Assembly: GCA_964591105.1 (NCBI GenBank)
Contig: CAZPZR010000090.1
Span: forward strand, 1 to 5,674
Direction: 5' to 3'
Source: CAZPZR01 sp964591105
Lineage (GTDB): Bacteria; Bacillota; Clostridia; Lachnospirales; Lachnospiraceae
DNA length: 5,674 bases
This document shows positions 1 through 5,399 of this stretch, piece after piece (within the stretch, counting starts at the first letter, position 1; every line of letters begins with the position of its first letter). The notes beneath the pieces are model-generated. The model saw only the letters and a list, made by a program, of their open reading frames with translations. It was not told the origin of the DNA and ran no database searches. Position numbers and translations under genes: made by a program.

Positions 1-1
1 A

Positions 2-1264
2 TATACAATCACAACTGGATTTACAGCAGGAATCGCAGTAACGATTTTCATCGGACAGTGGAAAGATTTTTGTGGGGTTACTTATCAACATGGAGAATCT
101 CCAATCGAAACCGTAGAAAAAGTAGAAGCATTTTTCGCAAACATTACAACATTCAATGTACAGGCAATTTTAGTAGGTGTTGTTTGTCTGGCAGTATTGA
201 TTTTCTGGCCACGTGTCAGTGAAAAGATTCCAGGTTCTTTGATGGCAATCCTTGCAGGAATTGTAATGGTAAAAGGATTGAACATGGATGTAAATACAAT
301 TGGCGATTTGTATACCATTAGTAATAAACTTCCATCCCTTCATGTGCCAGCAATCAGTTATGGACTTTTGAGAGAAGTAATGTCAGATGCCTTTACTATC
401 GCAATCCTTGCGGCTATTGAATCTTTGCTTTCCTGCGTCGTTGCAGATGGCATGGTAAATGATAAGCATGATTCGAATATGGAACTTGTTGCACAGGGTG
501 TAGGAAATATTGGTTCTGCATTATTTGGAGGAATTCCAGCAACAGGCGCAATCGCAAGAACAGCAGCAAACGTGAAAAACGGTGGACGTACTCCAGTGGC
601 TGGTATGGTACACGCAATTACATTGGTATTAATCCTCGTTGTTCTGATGCCATATGCTGCGCTGATTCCAATGCCAACAATTGCAGCAATTTTATTTACT
701 GTGGCATATAACATGAGTCAGTGGAGACCATTCCTTCATTTGGTAAAAACAGCACCAAAGAGTGATATCATTGTGTTGGTTGTAACCTTCGTTCTGACAG
801 TAGTGTTTGACCTTGTAGTAGCAATTGAATTTGGTATGATTATTGCATGTATCCTGTTCTTGAAACGAATGAGTGAGGAGACAGAAGTAAAAGAGTGGGA
901 ATACATTGAAAAACCAGAAGATAACATTAATCTGATGCATTTACCAAGATATGTCAGTGTTTATGAAATTAACGGACCAATGTTCTTTGGCGTATCAGGA
1001 TTGTTAAGTGAAATTACTGCAGAAAGCTATACAAGATGTCTTATTCTTCGTATGAGAAGCGTTCCGGCCATTGATGCCACTGCAATGAATGCGTTGGAAG
1101 AAGTGTATGGAACTTACGAGAAAAAAGGAATTAAAGTGATTTTCTCCCACGTAAACGAACAGCCAATGCACACGATGGAAAAAGCAGGATTTGTAGATCG
1201 TGTTGGAAGAGAAAACTTTGTGAAAAATATTCGAGCAGCAGTCGAAAAGGCGAGAGCAATTTAG
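2..1264 (+). CDS. SulP-family anion permease with C-terminal STAS domain (5' partial)
   Basis: Integral membrane transporter of the SulP (SLC26-like) family, expected to move sulfate, bicarbonate or another anion across the cytoplasmic membrane. The reading frame is open from base 2, so the N-terminus lies outside the window; 420 residues are visible against about 550 for the family. Visible codon numbering: a GFTAGIA segment at the edge, then hydrophobic helices around 54-93, 131-150, 201-238 and 256-290. The SulP hallmark block includes ESLLS, VVADGM, HDSN (about 156-159) and GGIPATGAIART (about 176-187). After the last helix a charged linker leads to a STAS domain (about 313-415) with the typical VPAIDATA core. 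An internal TTG at 197 sits inside a membrane helix and is not the start. The gene is followed directly by a terminator, so it ends its own transcription unit. The substrate cannot be read from sequence: family members include sulfate, bicarbonate and C4-dicarboxylate carriers. The family call is very secure. Confidence 0.95.
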   Translation, partial: YTITTGFTAGIAVTIFIGQWKDFCGVTYQHGESPIETVEKVEAFFANITTFNVQAILVGVVCLAVLIFWPRVSEKIPGSLMAILAGIVMVKGLNMDVNTIGDLYTISNKLPSLHVPAISYGLLREVMSDAFTIAILAAIESLLSCVVADGMVNDKHDSNMELVAQGVGNIGSALFGGIPATGAIARTAANVKNGGRTPVAGMVHAITLVLILVVLMPYAALIPMPTIAAILFTVAYNMSQWRPFLHLVKTAPKSDIIVLVVTFVLTVVFDLVVAIEFGMIIACILFLKRMSEETEVKEWEYIEKPEDNINLMHLPRYVSVYEINGPMFFGVSGLLSEITAESYTRCLILRMRSVPAIDATAMNALEEVYGTYEKKGIKVIFSHVNEQPMHTMEKAGFVDRVGRENFVKNIRAAVEKARAI

Positions 1265-1270
1265 AAAACC

Positions 1271-1308
1271 AAGAGTTCTTGCGACGTTTGTCGTAAGGGC
1301 TCTTTTTT
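1271..1308 (+). terminator. Intrinsic terminator after the SulP permease gene
   Basis: A 15-bp stem pairs 1271-1285 with 1290-1304, including a few G-U pairs, around a four-base loop (GTTT). It is followed by a T run at 1305-1308, or six Ts counting the last two stem bases. It starts seven bases after the permease stop codon. This is a classic rho-independent terminator and isolates spo0A from upstream transcription. Confidence 0.9.
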
Positions 1309-1321
1309 CGCGTAATTATGT

Positions 1322-1369
1322 AAAAAACGTCGGAAATATAGGAAGAAATAGAAGGAAATGTCGTGAAAT
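1322..1369. repeat. Phased A-tracts / four GAAAT repeats upstream of spo0A
   Basis: The short motif GAAAT occurs four times at 1333-1337, 1345-1349, 1355-1359 and 1365-1369, and is preceded by an A6 run at 1322-1327. The centres of the five A-runs are about 10.5, 12, 10 and 10 bp apart, close to one helical turn each. This is seen directly. That it bends DNA or acts as an upstream promoter element is inference; the three-base A-runs would curve DNA only weakly. Confidence 0.4.
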
Positions 1370-1379
1370 GCATATCTTT

Positions 1380-1386
1380 TTCGACC
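1380..1386 (-). promoter_or_regulatory. Candidate 0A box (Spo0A binding site) upstream of spo0A
   Basis: TTCGACC on the + strand reads GGTCGAA on the - strand, six of seven matches to the Spo0A recognition heptamer TGTCGAA. It lies nine bases upstream of the proposed -35 element of the spo0A promoter, a sensible place for an activator. Weaker five-of-seven matches occur at 1359-1365 (TGTCGTG) and 1328-1334 (CGTCGGA). A single six-of-seven heptamer is common by chance, so this is a candidate only. Confidence 0.35.
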
Positions 1387-1394
1387 AGCTTTTC

Positions 1395-1424
1395 TTGATG
1401 GAGTGTTGTGACAAAAGCTATAAT
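1395..1424 (+). promoter_or_regulatory. Candidate sigma-A promoter of spo0A
   Basis: A -35-like TTGATG (1395-1400) is followed 18 bases later by a perfect -10 TATAAT (1419-1424). Transcription would begin near 1431, leaving a leader of about 36 nt that holds the ribosome binding site. It lies downstream of the permease terminator, where spo0A needs its own promoter. A sigma-H type promoter, which drives spo0A in Bacillus during sporulation, was looked for but not convincingly seen. Confidence 0.6.
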
Positions 1425-1450
1425 AATTTTACCAAACGAGAACTTGTGAA

Positions 1451-1456
1451 GGGAGG
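1451..1456 (+). promoter_or_regulatory. Ribosome binding site that fixes the spo0A start
   Basis: GGGAGG lies 10 bases before the ATG at 1467. The frame stays open upstream to an ATG at 1368, but that codon has no comparable site and lies upstream of the proposed promoter. This site therefore supports the internal ATG. Confidence 0.8.
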
Positions 1457-1466
1457 CTTTTACAAA

Positions 1467-2258
1467 ATGAGTGAGATAAGTGTAGCAATTGCAGACGATA
1501 ATGAGAGAATACTGGATTTACTTGGCGAAATAGTAAATAATGATAAAGACTTGAAATTGGTCGGAAAAGCAAATAATGGAGAAGACATTTACACGGTGAT
1601 CAAAGAAAAACAGCCGGACGTTGTCCTTTTAGACTTGATTATGCCGAAAATGGATGGACTGAGTGTGATGGATCTTGTAAATGGAAGTAAAGACCTGCGA
1701 AAACATCCGAACTTCATCGTGATTTCTGCAGTAGGGCAAGAACGAATCACGGAGGATGCCTTCAAGAAAGGAGCCAGCTATTACATATTAAAACCATTCA
1801 ATAATGAAGTGATCTTAAATCGAATCAAAAATATTCATCAAGGATATCGAAGCGAGTTCCGTTTGCCAAATGGAGAAAAAGGAAATATCAAGGAAGCACC
1901 GCAGATGAATTTGGAAACACGTGTGACGGATATGATCCACGAGATTGGAATTCCTGCACATATCAAAGGGTATCATTACCTGCGGGATGCAATTATTATG
2001 GCAATTGAAGACATGGATGTGTTGAATGCAATTACAAAAGTTCTCTATCCGACCATTGCCAAACATCACCAGACAACATCAAGTCGTGTGGAACGTGCTA
2101 TCCGCCATGCAATTGAAGTGGCGTGGAGCAGAGGAAAACTGGATACGTTGGATGAACTGTTTGGCTATACGGTCAGCAATGGAAAGGGGAAGCCGACGAA
2201 TTCGGAGTTCATTGCGCTGATAGCGGATACGATACGACTGGAATATAAAAATAGATAA
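1467..2258 (+). CDS. spo0A: Stage 0 sporulation response regulator Spo0A
   Basis: Cytoplasmic DNA-binding response regulator, the master switch for entry into endospore formation. The product is 263 residues, close to the usual 260-270. The receiver domain (about 3-125) has the acidic pair D10-D11, phosphoacceptor D56 in the LLDLIMPKMDG context, S87 and K109 in KPF. A linker (about 126-148) leads to the effector domain (about 149-263), which carries the near-invariant IGIPAHIKGY, the SRVERAIRHAIEVAW segment (206-220) and KPTNSEFIA (242-250). These are diagnostic of Spo0A rather than a generic OmpR/NarL regulator. In clostridia it is thought to be phosphorylated directly by orphan histidine kinases. 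The start was chosen by the ribosome binding site and by family alignment beginning at MSEISVAIADDN; an in-frame 33-residue extension is rejected. The gene has its own apparent promoter and a possible 0A box. No spoIVB, its frequent upstream neighbour in Firmicutes, is present. Confidence 0.98.
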   Translation: MSEISVAIADDNERILDLLGEIVNNDKDLKLVGKANNGEDIYTVIKEKQPDVVLLDLIMPKMDGLSVMDLVNGSKDLRKHPNFIVISAVGQERITEDAFKKGASYYILKPFNNEVILNRIKNIHQGYRSEFRLPNGEKGNIKEAPQMNLETRVTDMIHEIGIPAHIKGYHYLRDAIIMAIEDMDVLNAITKVLYPTIAKHHQTTSSRVERAIRHAIEVAWSRGKLDTLDELFGYTVSNGKGKPTNSEFIALIADTIRLEYKNR

Positions 2259-2262
2259 AACC

Positions 2263-2291
2263 TTTCTTTCTGACGCGAAATGAAGTATAAT
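2263..2291 (+). promoter_or_regulatory. Weak candidate promoter for glgA
   Basis: A perfect TATAAT (2286-2291) lies in the 67-bp spo0A-glgA gap, but the hexamer 17 bases upstream (TTTCTT, 2263-2268) is a poor -35 and there is no extended -10. It would need an activator or be weak. The -10 sits between short inverted arms CGCGA (2274-2278) and TCGCG (2302-2306). No T-tract-backed hairpin follows spo0A, so read-through from spo0A could also supply glgA. Confidence 0.35.
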
Positions 2292-2325
2292 ATATCATAT
2301 ATCGCGAGGATTGGGAGGAAACAAT

Positions 2326-3768
2326 ATGAAGAAAATACTTTTTGCAGCATCAGAAGCAGTACCATTTATTAAAACAGGCGGACTTGCAGACGTTGCTGGT
2401 TCGTTACCAAAATATTTTGATAAAGAGAATTATGATGTACGTGTAATGCTTCCAAAGTACATGTGCATGAAAGATGTATGGAAAGACCAGTTAGAGTATC
2501 GCACACATTATTACATTGATTTTAACGGAGCAAAACAGTATGTAGGAATTCTGGAACTGCAGTATGAAGGAATTACCTTCTACTTTATCGATAACGAATC
2601 TTATTTCAATGGGACAAAACCATATGGGGATATTGGAGCAGACATTGTGAAGTTTGCTTATTTTTCAAAAGCAGTACTGTGCTCACTTCCAGTGATTGGA
2701 TTTAAGCCAGATGTTATTCACTGTCACGACTGGCAGGCAGGATTGATTCCAGTATATTTGGATCACTTCCGCTACTACAATGAATACTTTGAAGACATTA
2801 AGACAGTGATGACAATCCACAACTTAAAGTTCCAGGGTGTATGGAGCATTCAGGGAATGAAGGACATTACAGGTCTTCCAGATTACTACTTTACAAATGA
2901 CAAGTTGGAAGCATATGGAGATGCCAACATGTTAAAAGGCGGAATTGTATACGCTGACAAAGTAACAACAGTAAGTAGTACATATTCCGAAGAAATTAAA
3001 ACTCCATTCTATGGAGAACGCTTAGATGGATTGATGAATGCACGTTCTAATAGTCTCCTTGGTATTGTAAATGGTATCGATTACGAAGACTTTAACCCTG
3101 AGACAGATCCACATATTGAAAAGAATTATAATGTAGAGAATTTCAGAAAAGAAAAGAGTAAGAATAAAGTAGCACTTCAGGAAGAACTTGGATTAGAAAA
3201 GGATCCAAAGAAAATGATGATCGGTGTTGTGTCACGTTTGACTGATCAGAAGGGATTTGACCTGGTAGCATGTGTGATGGAAGAACTTTGCGAAGAGGAT
3301 GTACAGTTTGTAATTCTTGGAACAGGGGAAGAACAGTACGAGAATCTGTTCCGTCATTATGCATGGAAGTATCCAGAAAAGGTTTCTGCAAATATTTATT
3401 ACTCAGAACCAATGTCTCACAAAGTGTATGCTTCCTGTGATGCGTTCTTGATGCCATCTTTATTTGAACCATGTGGACTGAGCCAGTTGATGAGTCTCCG
3501 TTATGGAACACTTCCAATTGTCAGAGAAACTGGTGGATTGAAAGATACAGTTGAATCTTACAATGAGGTGGAAAAGACTGGTACAGGATTCAGCTTTACA
3601 AATTATAATGCGCACGAGATGTTAGACACTGTAAGACGTGCAGCGAGTGTATATTACGACAAGAAGAGAGAATGGAATAAGATTGTGGAACGAGCAATGA
3701 CAGAAGACTTCTCATGGAATAACTCAGCACGTCAGTACGAAGCATTGTATGACGCTTTACAGAAGTAA
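2326..3768 (+). CDS. glgA: Glycogen synthase, ADP-glucose type (GT5)
   Basis: Cytoplasmic glycosyltransferase that adds glucose from ADP-glucose to the non-reducing end of an alpha-1,4-glucan, building glycogen (granulose in clostridia). At 480 residues it is full length for the family (about 477 in E. coli). The N-terminal GT5 domain opens with the ADP-glucose-binding KTGGL (K16) followed by ADVAGSLP. It contains HDWQAG (D135) and the TIHNLKFQG motif (H165). The C-terminal GT-B domain has RLTDQKG (R304, K309) and EPCGLSQL with catalytic E381, then YGTLPIVRETGGL. These match E. coli K15, H161, R300, K305 and E377 by pattern. A GGGAGG site at 2313-2318, seven bases before the ATG, fixes the start; an in-frame TTG at 2311 overlaps this site and is rejected. 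No other glg gene is visible, so ADP-glucose pyrophosphorylase, branching enzyme and phosphorylase must lie elsewhere. It follows spo0A by 67 bp on the same strand with no clear terminator between. Confidence 0.97.
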   Translation: MKKILFAASEAVPFIKTGGLADVAGSLPKYFDKENYDVRVMLPKYMCMKDVWKDQLEYRTHYYIDFNGAKQYVGILELQYEGITFYFIDNESYFNGTKPYGDIGADIVKFAYFSKAVLCSLPVIGFKPDVIHCHDWQAGLIPVYLDHFRYYNEYFEDIKTVMTIHNLKFQGVWSIQGMKDITGLPDYYFTNDKLEAYGDANMLKGGIVYADKVTTVSSTYSEEIKTPFYGERLDGLMNARSNSLLGIVNGIDYEDFNPETDPHIEKNYNVENFRKEKSKNKVALQEELGLEKDPKKMMIGVVSRLTDQKGFDLVACVMEELCEEDVQFVILGTGEEQYENLFRHYAWKYPEKVSANIYYSEPMSHKVYASCDAFLMPSLFEPCGLSQLMSLRYGTLPIVRETGGLKDTVESYNEVEKTGTGFSFTNYNAHEMLDTVRRAASVYYDKKREWNKIVERAMTEDFSWNNSARQYEALYDALQK

Positions 3769-3793
3769 ATTATTAAAAAAATAATGTAAAAAC

Positions 3794-3822
3794 TATTGCA
3801 TGTCTTTTTTAGACATGCAATA
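3794..3822. terminator. Perfect 12-bp inverted repeat after glgA; possible terminator or operator
   Basis: TATTGCATGTCT (3794-3805) and AGACATGCAATA (3811-3822) are perfectly complementary around a five-T loop. The stem could end glgA transcription, but on the + strand no T-tract follows it directly; a T6 run comes only at 3838-3843. The A-rich DNA before the stem means that on the - strand the hairpin is followed by GTTTTTAC and a further T run, the form of an intrinsic terminator for antisense transcription. The repeat also spans a candidate metF promoter, so an operator role is equally possible. Which role applies cannot be settled from sequence. Confidence 0.5.
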
Positions 3823-3824
3823 AT
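3796..3824 (+). promoter_or_regulatory. Candidate promoter of the metF operon
   Basis: TTGCAT (3796-3801, three of six to TTGACA) and AATAAT (3819-3824, five of six to TATAAT) are 17 bases apart, the ideal spacing. The start of transcription would fall near 3831 and give a very short leader to the ribosome binding site at 3844. Both elements lie almost wholly within the inverted repeat at 3794-3822. With so short a leader there is no room for a SAM riboswitch or T-box. Confidence 0.35.
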
Positions 3825-3854
3825 ATTATGCAAAAGATTTTTTAGGAGGATACC

Positions 3855-4721
3855 ATGAAGATAAGAGACATTTTGAAGAGTACACAACCACATATATCAT
3901 TTGAAGTATTCCCGCCAAAGACAGAAGCAGGATATGACAGTGTTTACGAAGCAACAAAGAAAATTTCAGAATTAAAGCCATCATTTATTAGTGTAACTTA
4001 TGGAGCCGGTGGAGGTACAAGTAAAAACACTGTGAATATCGCGTCAAATATTAAAGAAGACTTTGGTGTGACAAGTCTTGCACATCTTTCATGTGTATCA
4101 TCTACAAAAGAAGAAGTTCAGCAAGTAATTGAAAAGATGAAAGAAAAAGGAATTGAGAATATCCTTGCATTACGAGGAGATATTCCAAAGAACACAACAT
4201 TCCCTCTTCCAAATCATTATCATTATGCATGTGAATTGATTGAAGATATTAAGAAGCAGGGAGATTTCTGTATCGGTGCAGCGTGCTATCCAGAGGGACA
4301 CGTAGAGTGCGAACACAGAAAAGATGATATTGCTCATCTGAAAACGAAAGTAGACTGTGGTGTTGACTTTTTAACATCACAGATGTTCTTTGATAATTCT
4401 ATTTTTTATAATTTCTTATATAAAATTCGTGAGAAAGGAATTACAGTTCCAGTTCTTCCTGGAATTATGCCAGTTACAAATGCAAAGCAGGTAAAACGAA
4501 GCTGTGAACTTTCTGGAACAAGACTGCCAGAACGTTTTGTTTCTATCGTTGATAAGTTTGGTGATAATCCGAAAGCAATGCAGCAGGCTGGTATTGCGTA
4601 TGCTACAGATCAGATTATTGACTTGATCGCGAATGGTATTAATCATATTCATGTATATTCTATGAATAAACCAGAAGTTGCAGAGACAATTATGCGTAAT
4701 TTATCTGAAATTATCGGATAA
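3855..4721 (+). CDS. metF: 5,10-Methylenetetrahydrofolate reductase
   Basis: Cytoplasmic FAD enzyme with a TIM-barrel fold that reduces 5,10-methylenetetrahydrofolate to 5-methyltetrahydrofolate, the methyl donor for methionine synthase. Its 288 residues match the bacterial MetF length (296 in E. coli). Visible motifs in order: ISFEVFPPKT with E17 (E. coli E28 position), VTYGAGGG (47-54), HLSC (77-80), LRGD with D109 (E. coli D120 position), YPEGHVE (145-151), SQMFFD with Q176 (E. coli Q183 position), LPGIMPV (201-207) and HIHVYSMN (264-271). The start is fixed by AGGAGG at 3844-3849, five bases before the ATG. The next gene begins nine bases after the stop, and the third gene is metH, so this copy most likely serves methionine synthesis. 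No metV, the partner gene of many acetogen MetF enzymes, is adjacent. The electron donor, NADH or another, cannot be inferred from the sequence. Confidence 0.97.
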   Translation: MKIRDILKSTQPHISFEVFPPKTEAGYDSVYEATKKISELKPSFISVTYGAGGGTSKNTVNIASNIKEDFGVTSLAHLSCVSSTKEEVQQVIEKMKEKGIENILALRGDIPKNTTFPLPNHYHYACELIEDIKKQGDFCIGAACYPEGHVECEHRKDDIAHLKTKVDCGVDFLTSQMFFDNSIFYNFLYKIREKGITVPVLPGIMPVTNAKQVKRSCELSGTRLPERFVSIVDKFGDNPKAMQQAGIAYATDQIIDLIANGINHIHVYSMNKPEVAETIMRNLSEIIG

Positions 4722-4725
4722 GGAG
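4720..4725 (+). promoter_or_regulatory. Ribosome binding site overlapping the metF stop codon
   Basis: The metF stop codon TAA runs straight into GGAG, so AAGGAG shares its first two bases with the stop. The next ATG follows five bases later at 4731. This arrangement implies translational coupling of metF to the activation-protein gene. Confidence 0.8.
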
Positions 4726-4730
4726 TTTGT

Positions 4731-5378
4731 ATGGACATTCGTACGAAAGAAGCAATCCGATATCTTGGATATGGGAGAAATGATGTTGATGAATATACGT
4801 TACAACTGATTCAGACATCATTTTCCGAATTAGAACAGGTGGCAGAAAAGAGAATCGTCTCCCAGATTTTTCAATTGAATCTGGAACGGGATGATTGGAT
4901 AGAAATTGAAGGAGTGAGAATTCACAGTAAGAATCTGAGTAAGAACTTGAAGGGCTGTGCCAGTGTGCTGGTTCTTGGAGCTACACTTGGAATTCAGGTG
5001 GACCGACTTATGAAGCGGTATTCTTACACGGACATGGCGAAGGTTCTCGTGATGCAGTCCTGCGCAGCGGCTATGTTGGAAGAAGAGCTGGATGATTGGC
5101 AGGAGAAGAAGGAACAGGAATTTCTGAAGGAGAATTGGTATCTGAGACCACGATTCAGTCCAGGATATGGGGATTTTTCTATCGAACATCAGAGACAGAT
5201 TTTGGAAATGCTGCAAGCGCCGAAGAAAATTGGATTATCCATGACAGACAGTAGCATGCTGACACCGACAAAGTCAGTGACAGCGGTGATTGGAATGAGC
5301 CGAACACAGACTGCCTGTCATCAGAAAGGCTGCGAAGTGTGCAATAAGACAGATTGCATTTACCGCAGAGATACATAA
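4731..5378 (+). CDS. Stand-alone methionine synthase activation-domain protein
   Basis: Predicted cytoplasmic partner of MetH that re-methylates oxidised cob(II)alamin using S-adenosylmethionine and an electron donor. In E. coli this activity is the C-terminal module of MetH; in Thermotoga maritima it is a separate protein (TM0269) acting on a shorter MetH (TM0268). The 215-residue product has an N-terminal helical part (1-75), a GCASVLVLGATLG strand-loop (75-87), RFSPGYGDF (141-149), which corresponds to the SAM-binding RPAPGY of E. coli MetH, and GLSMTDSSMLTPTKSVTAVIG-type sequence (168 onward) matching the end of that fold. The extreme C-terminus carries four cysteines, C196, C201, C204 and C209, spaced C-X4-C-X2-C-X4-C, which E. 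coli MetH does not have at this place to my knowledge. They could bind zinc or an iron-sulfur cluster. Position between metF and metH strongly supports the role. The start has an AAGGAG five bases upstream. Confidence 0.9.
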   Translation: MDIRTKEAIRYLGYGRNDVDEYTLQLIQTSFSELEQVAEKRIVSQIFQLNLERDDWIEIEGVRIHSKNLSKNLKGCASVLVLGATLGIQVDRLMKRYSYTDMAKVLVMQSCAAAMLEEELDDWQEKKEQEFLKENWYLRPRFSPGYGDFSIEHQRQILEMLQAPKKIGLSMTDSSMLTPTKSVTAVIGMSRTQTACHQKGCEVCNKTDCIYRRDT

Positions 5379-5386
5379 AAAACACA

Positions 5387-5392
5387 AAGGAG
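5387..5392 (+). promoter_or_regulatory. Ribosome binding site of metH
   Basis: AAGGAG lies seven bases before the ATG at 5400 within the 21-bp gap after the activation-protein gene. It fixes the metH start. The gap holds no promoter or terminator signal, which supports one transcript for the three genes. Confidence 0.8.
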
Positions 5393-5399
5393 CAAATCA

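Noticed and set aside
197..199. TTG at 197 as the start of the permease
   Set aside because: The frame is open to the left edge and already encodes typical SulP sequence, so this is an internal leucine codon in a membrane helix.
1289..1295. TGTCGTA as another 0A box
   Set aside because: It is six of seven, but lies in the right arm of the permease terminator, where the stem explains the sequence.
1331..1370. Sigma-H promoter for spo0A
   Set aside because: AGGA- and GAAT-like pieces are present but not at the spacing seen in known sigma-H promoters.
1368..1466. In-frame 33-residue N-terminal extension of Spo0A from an ATG at 1368
   Set aside because: The region is intergenic: the extension matches nothing in Spo0A, the upstream ATG lacks a good ribosome binding site, and the likely promoter lies within it.
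2311..2325. TTG at 2311 as the glgA start
   Set aside because: It overlaps the ribosome binding site of the ATG at 2326, and GlgA proteins begin at the MKKILFAASE position.
3769..3785. ATTATT/AATAAT inverted repeat just after glgA
   Set aside because: A six-pair stem made only of A-T pairs around an A-run is too weak to be a functional hairpin by itself and is expected by chance in such A/T-rich DNA.
3769..3854. SAM riboswitch or T-box leader before metF
   Set aside because: The gap is only 86 bp, largely taken up by one hairpin and A/T-rich DNA, and shows no S-box core or T-box sequence.
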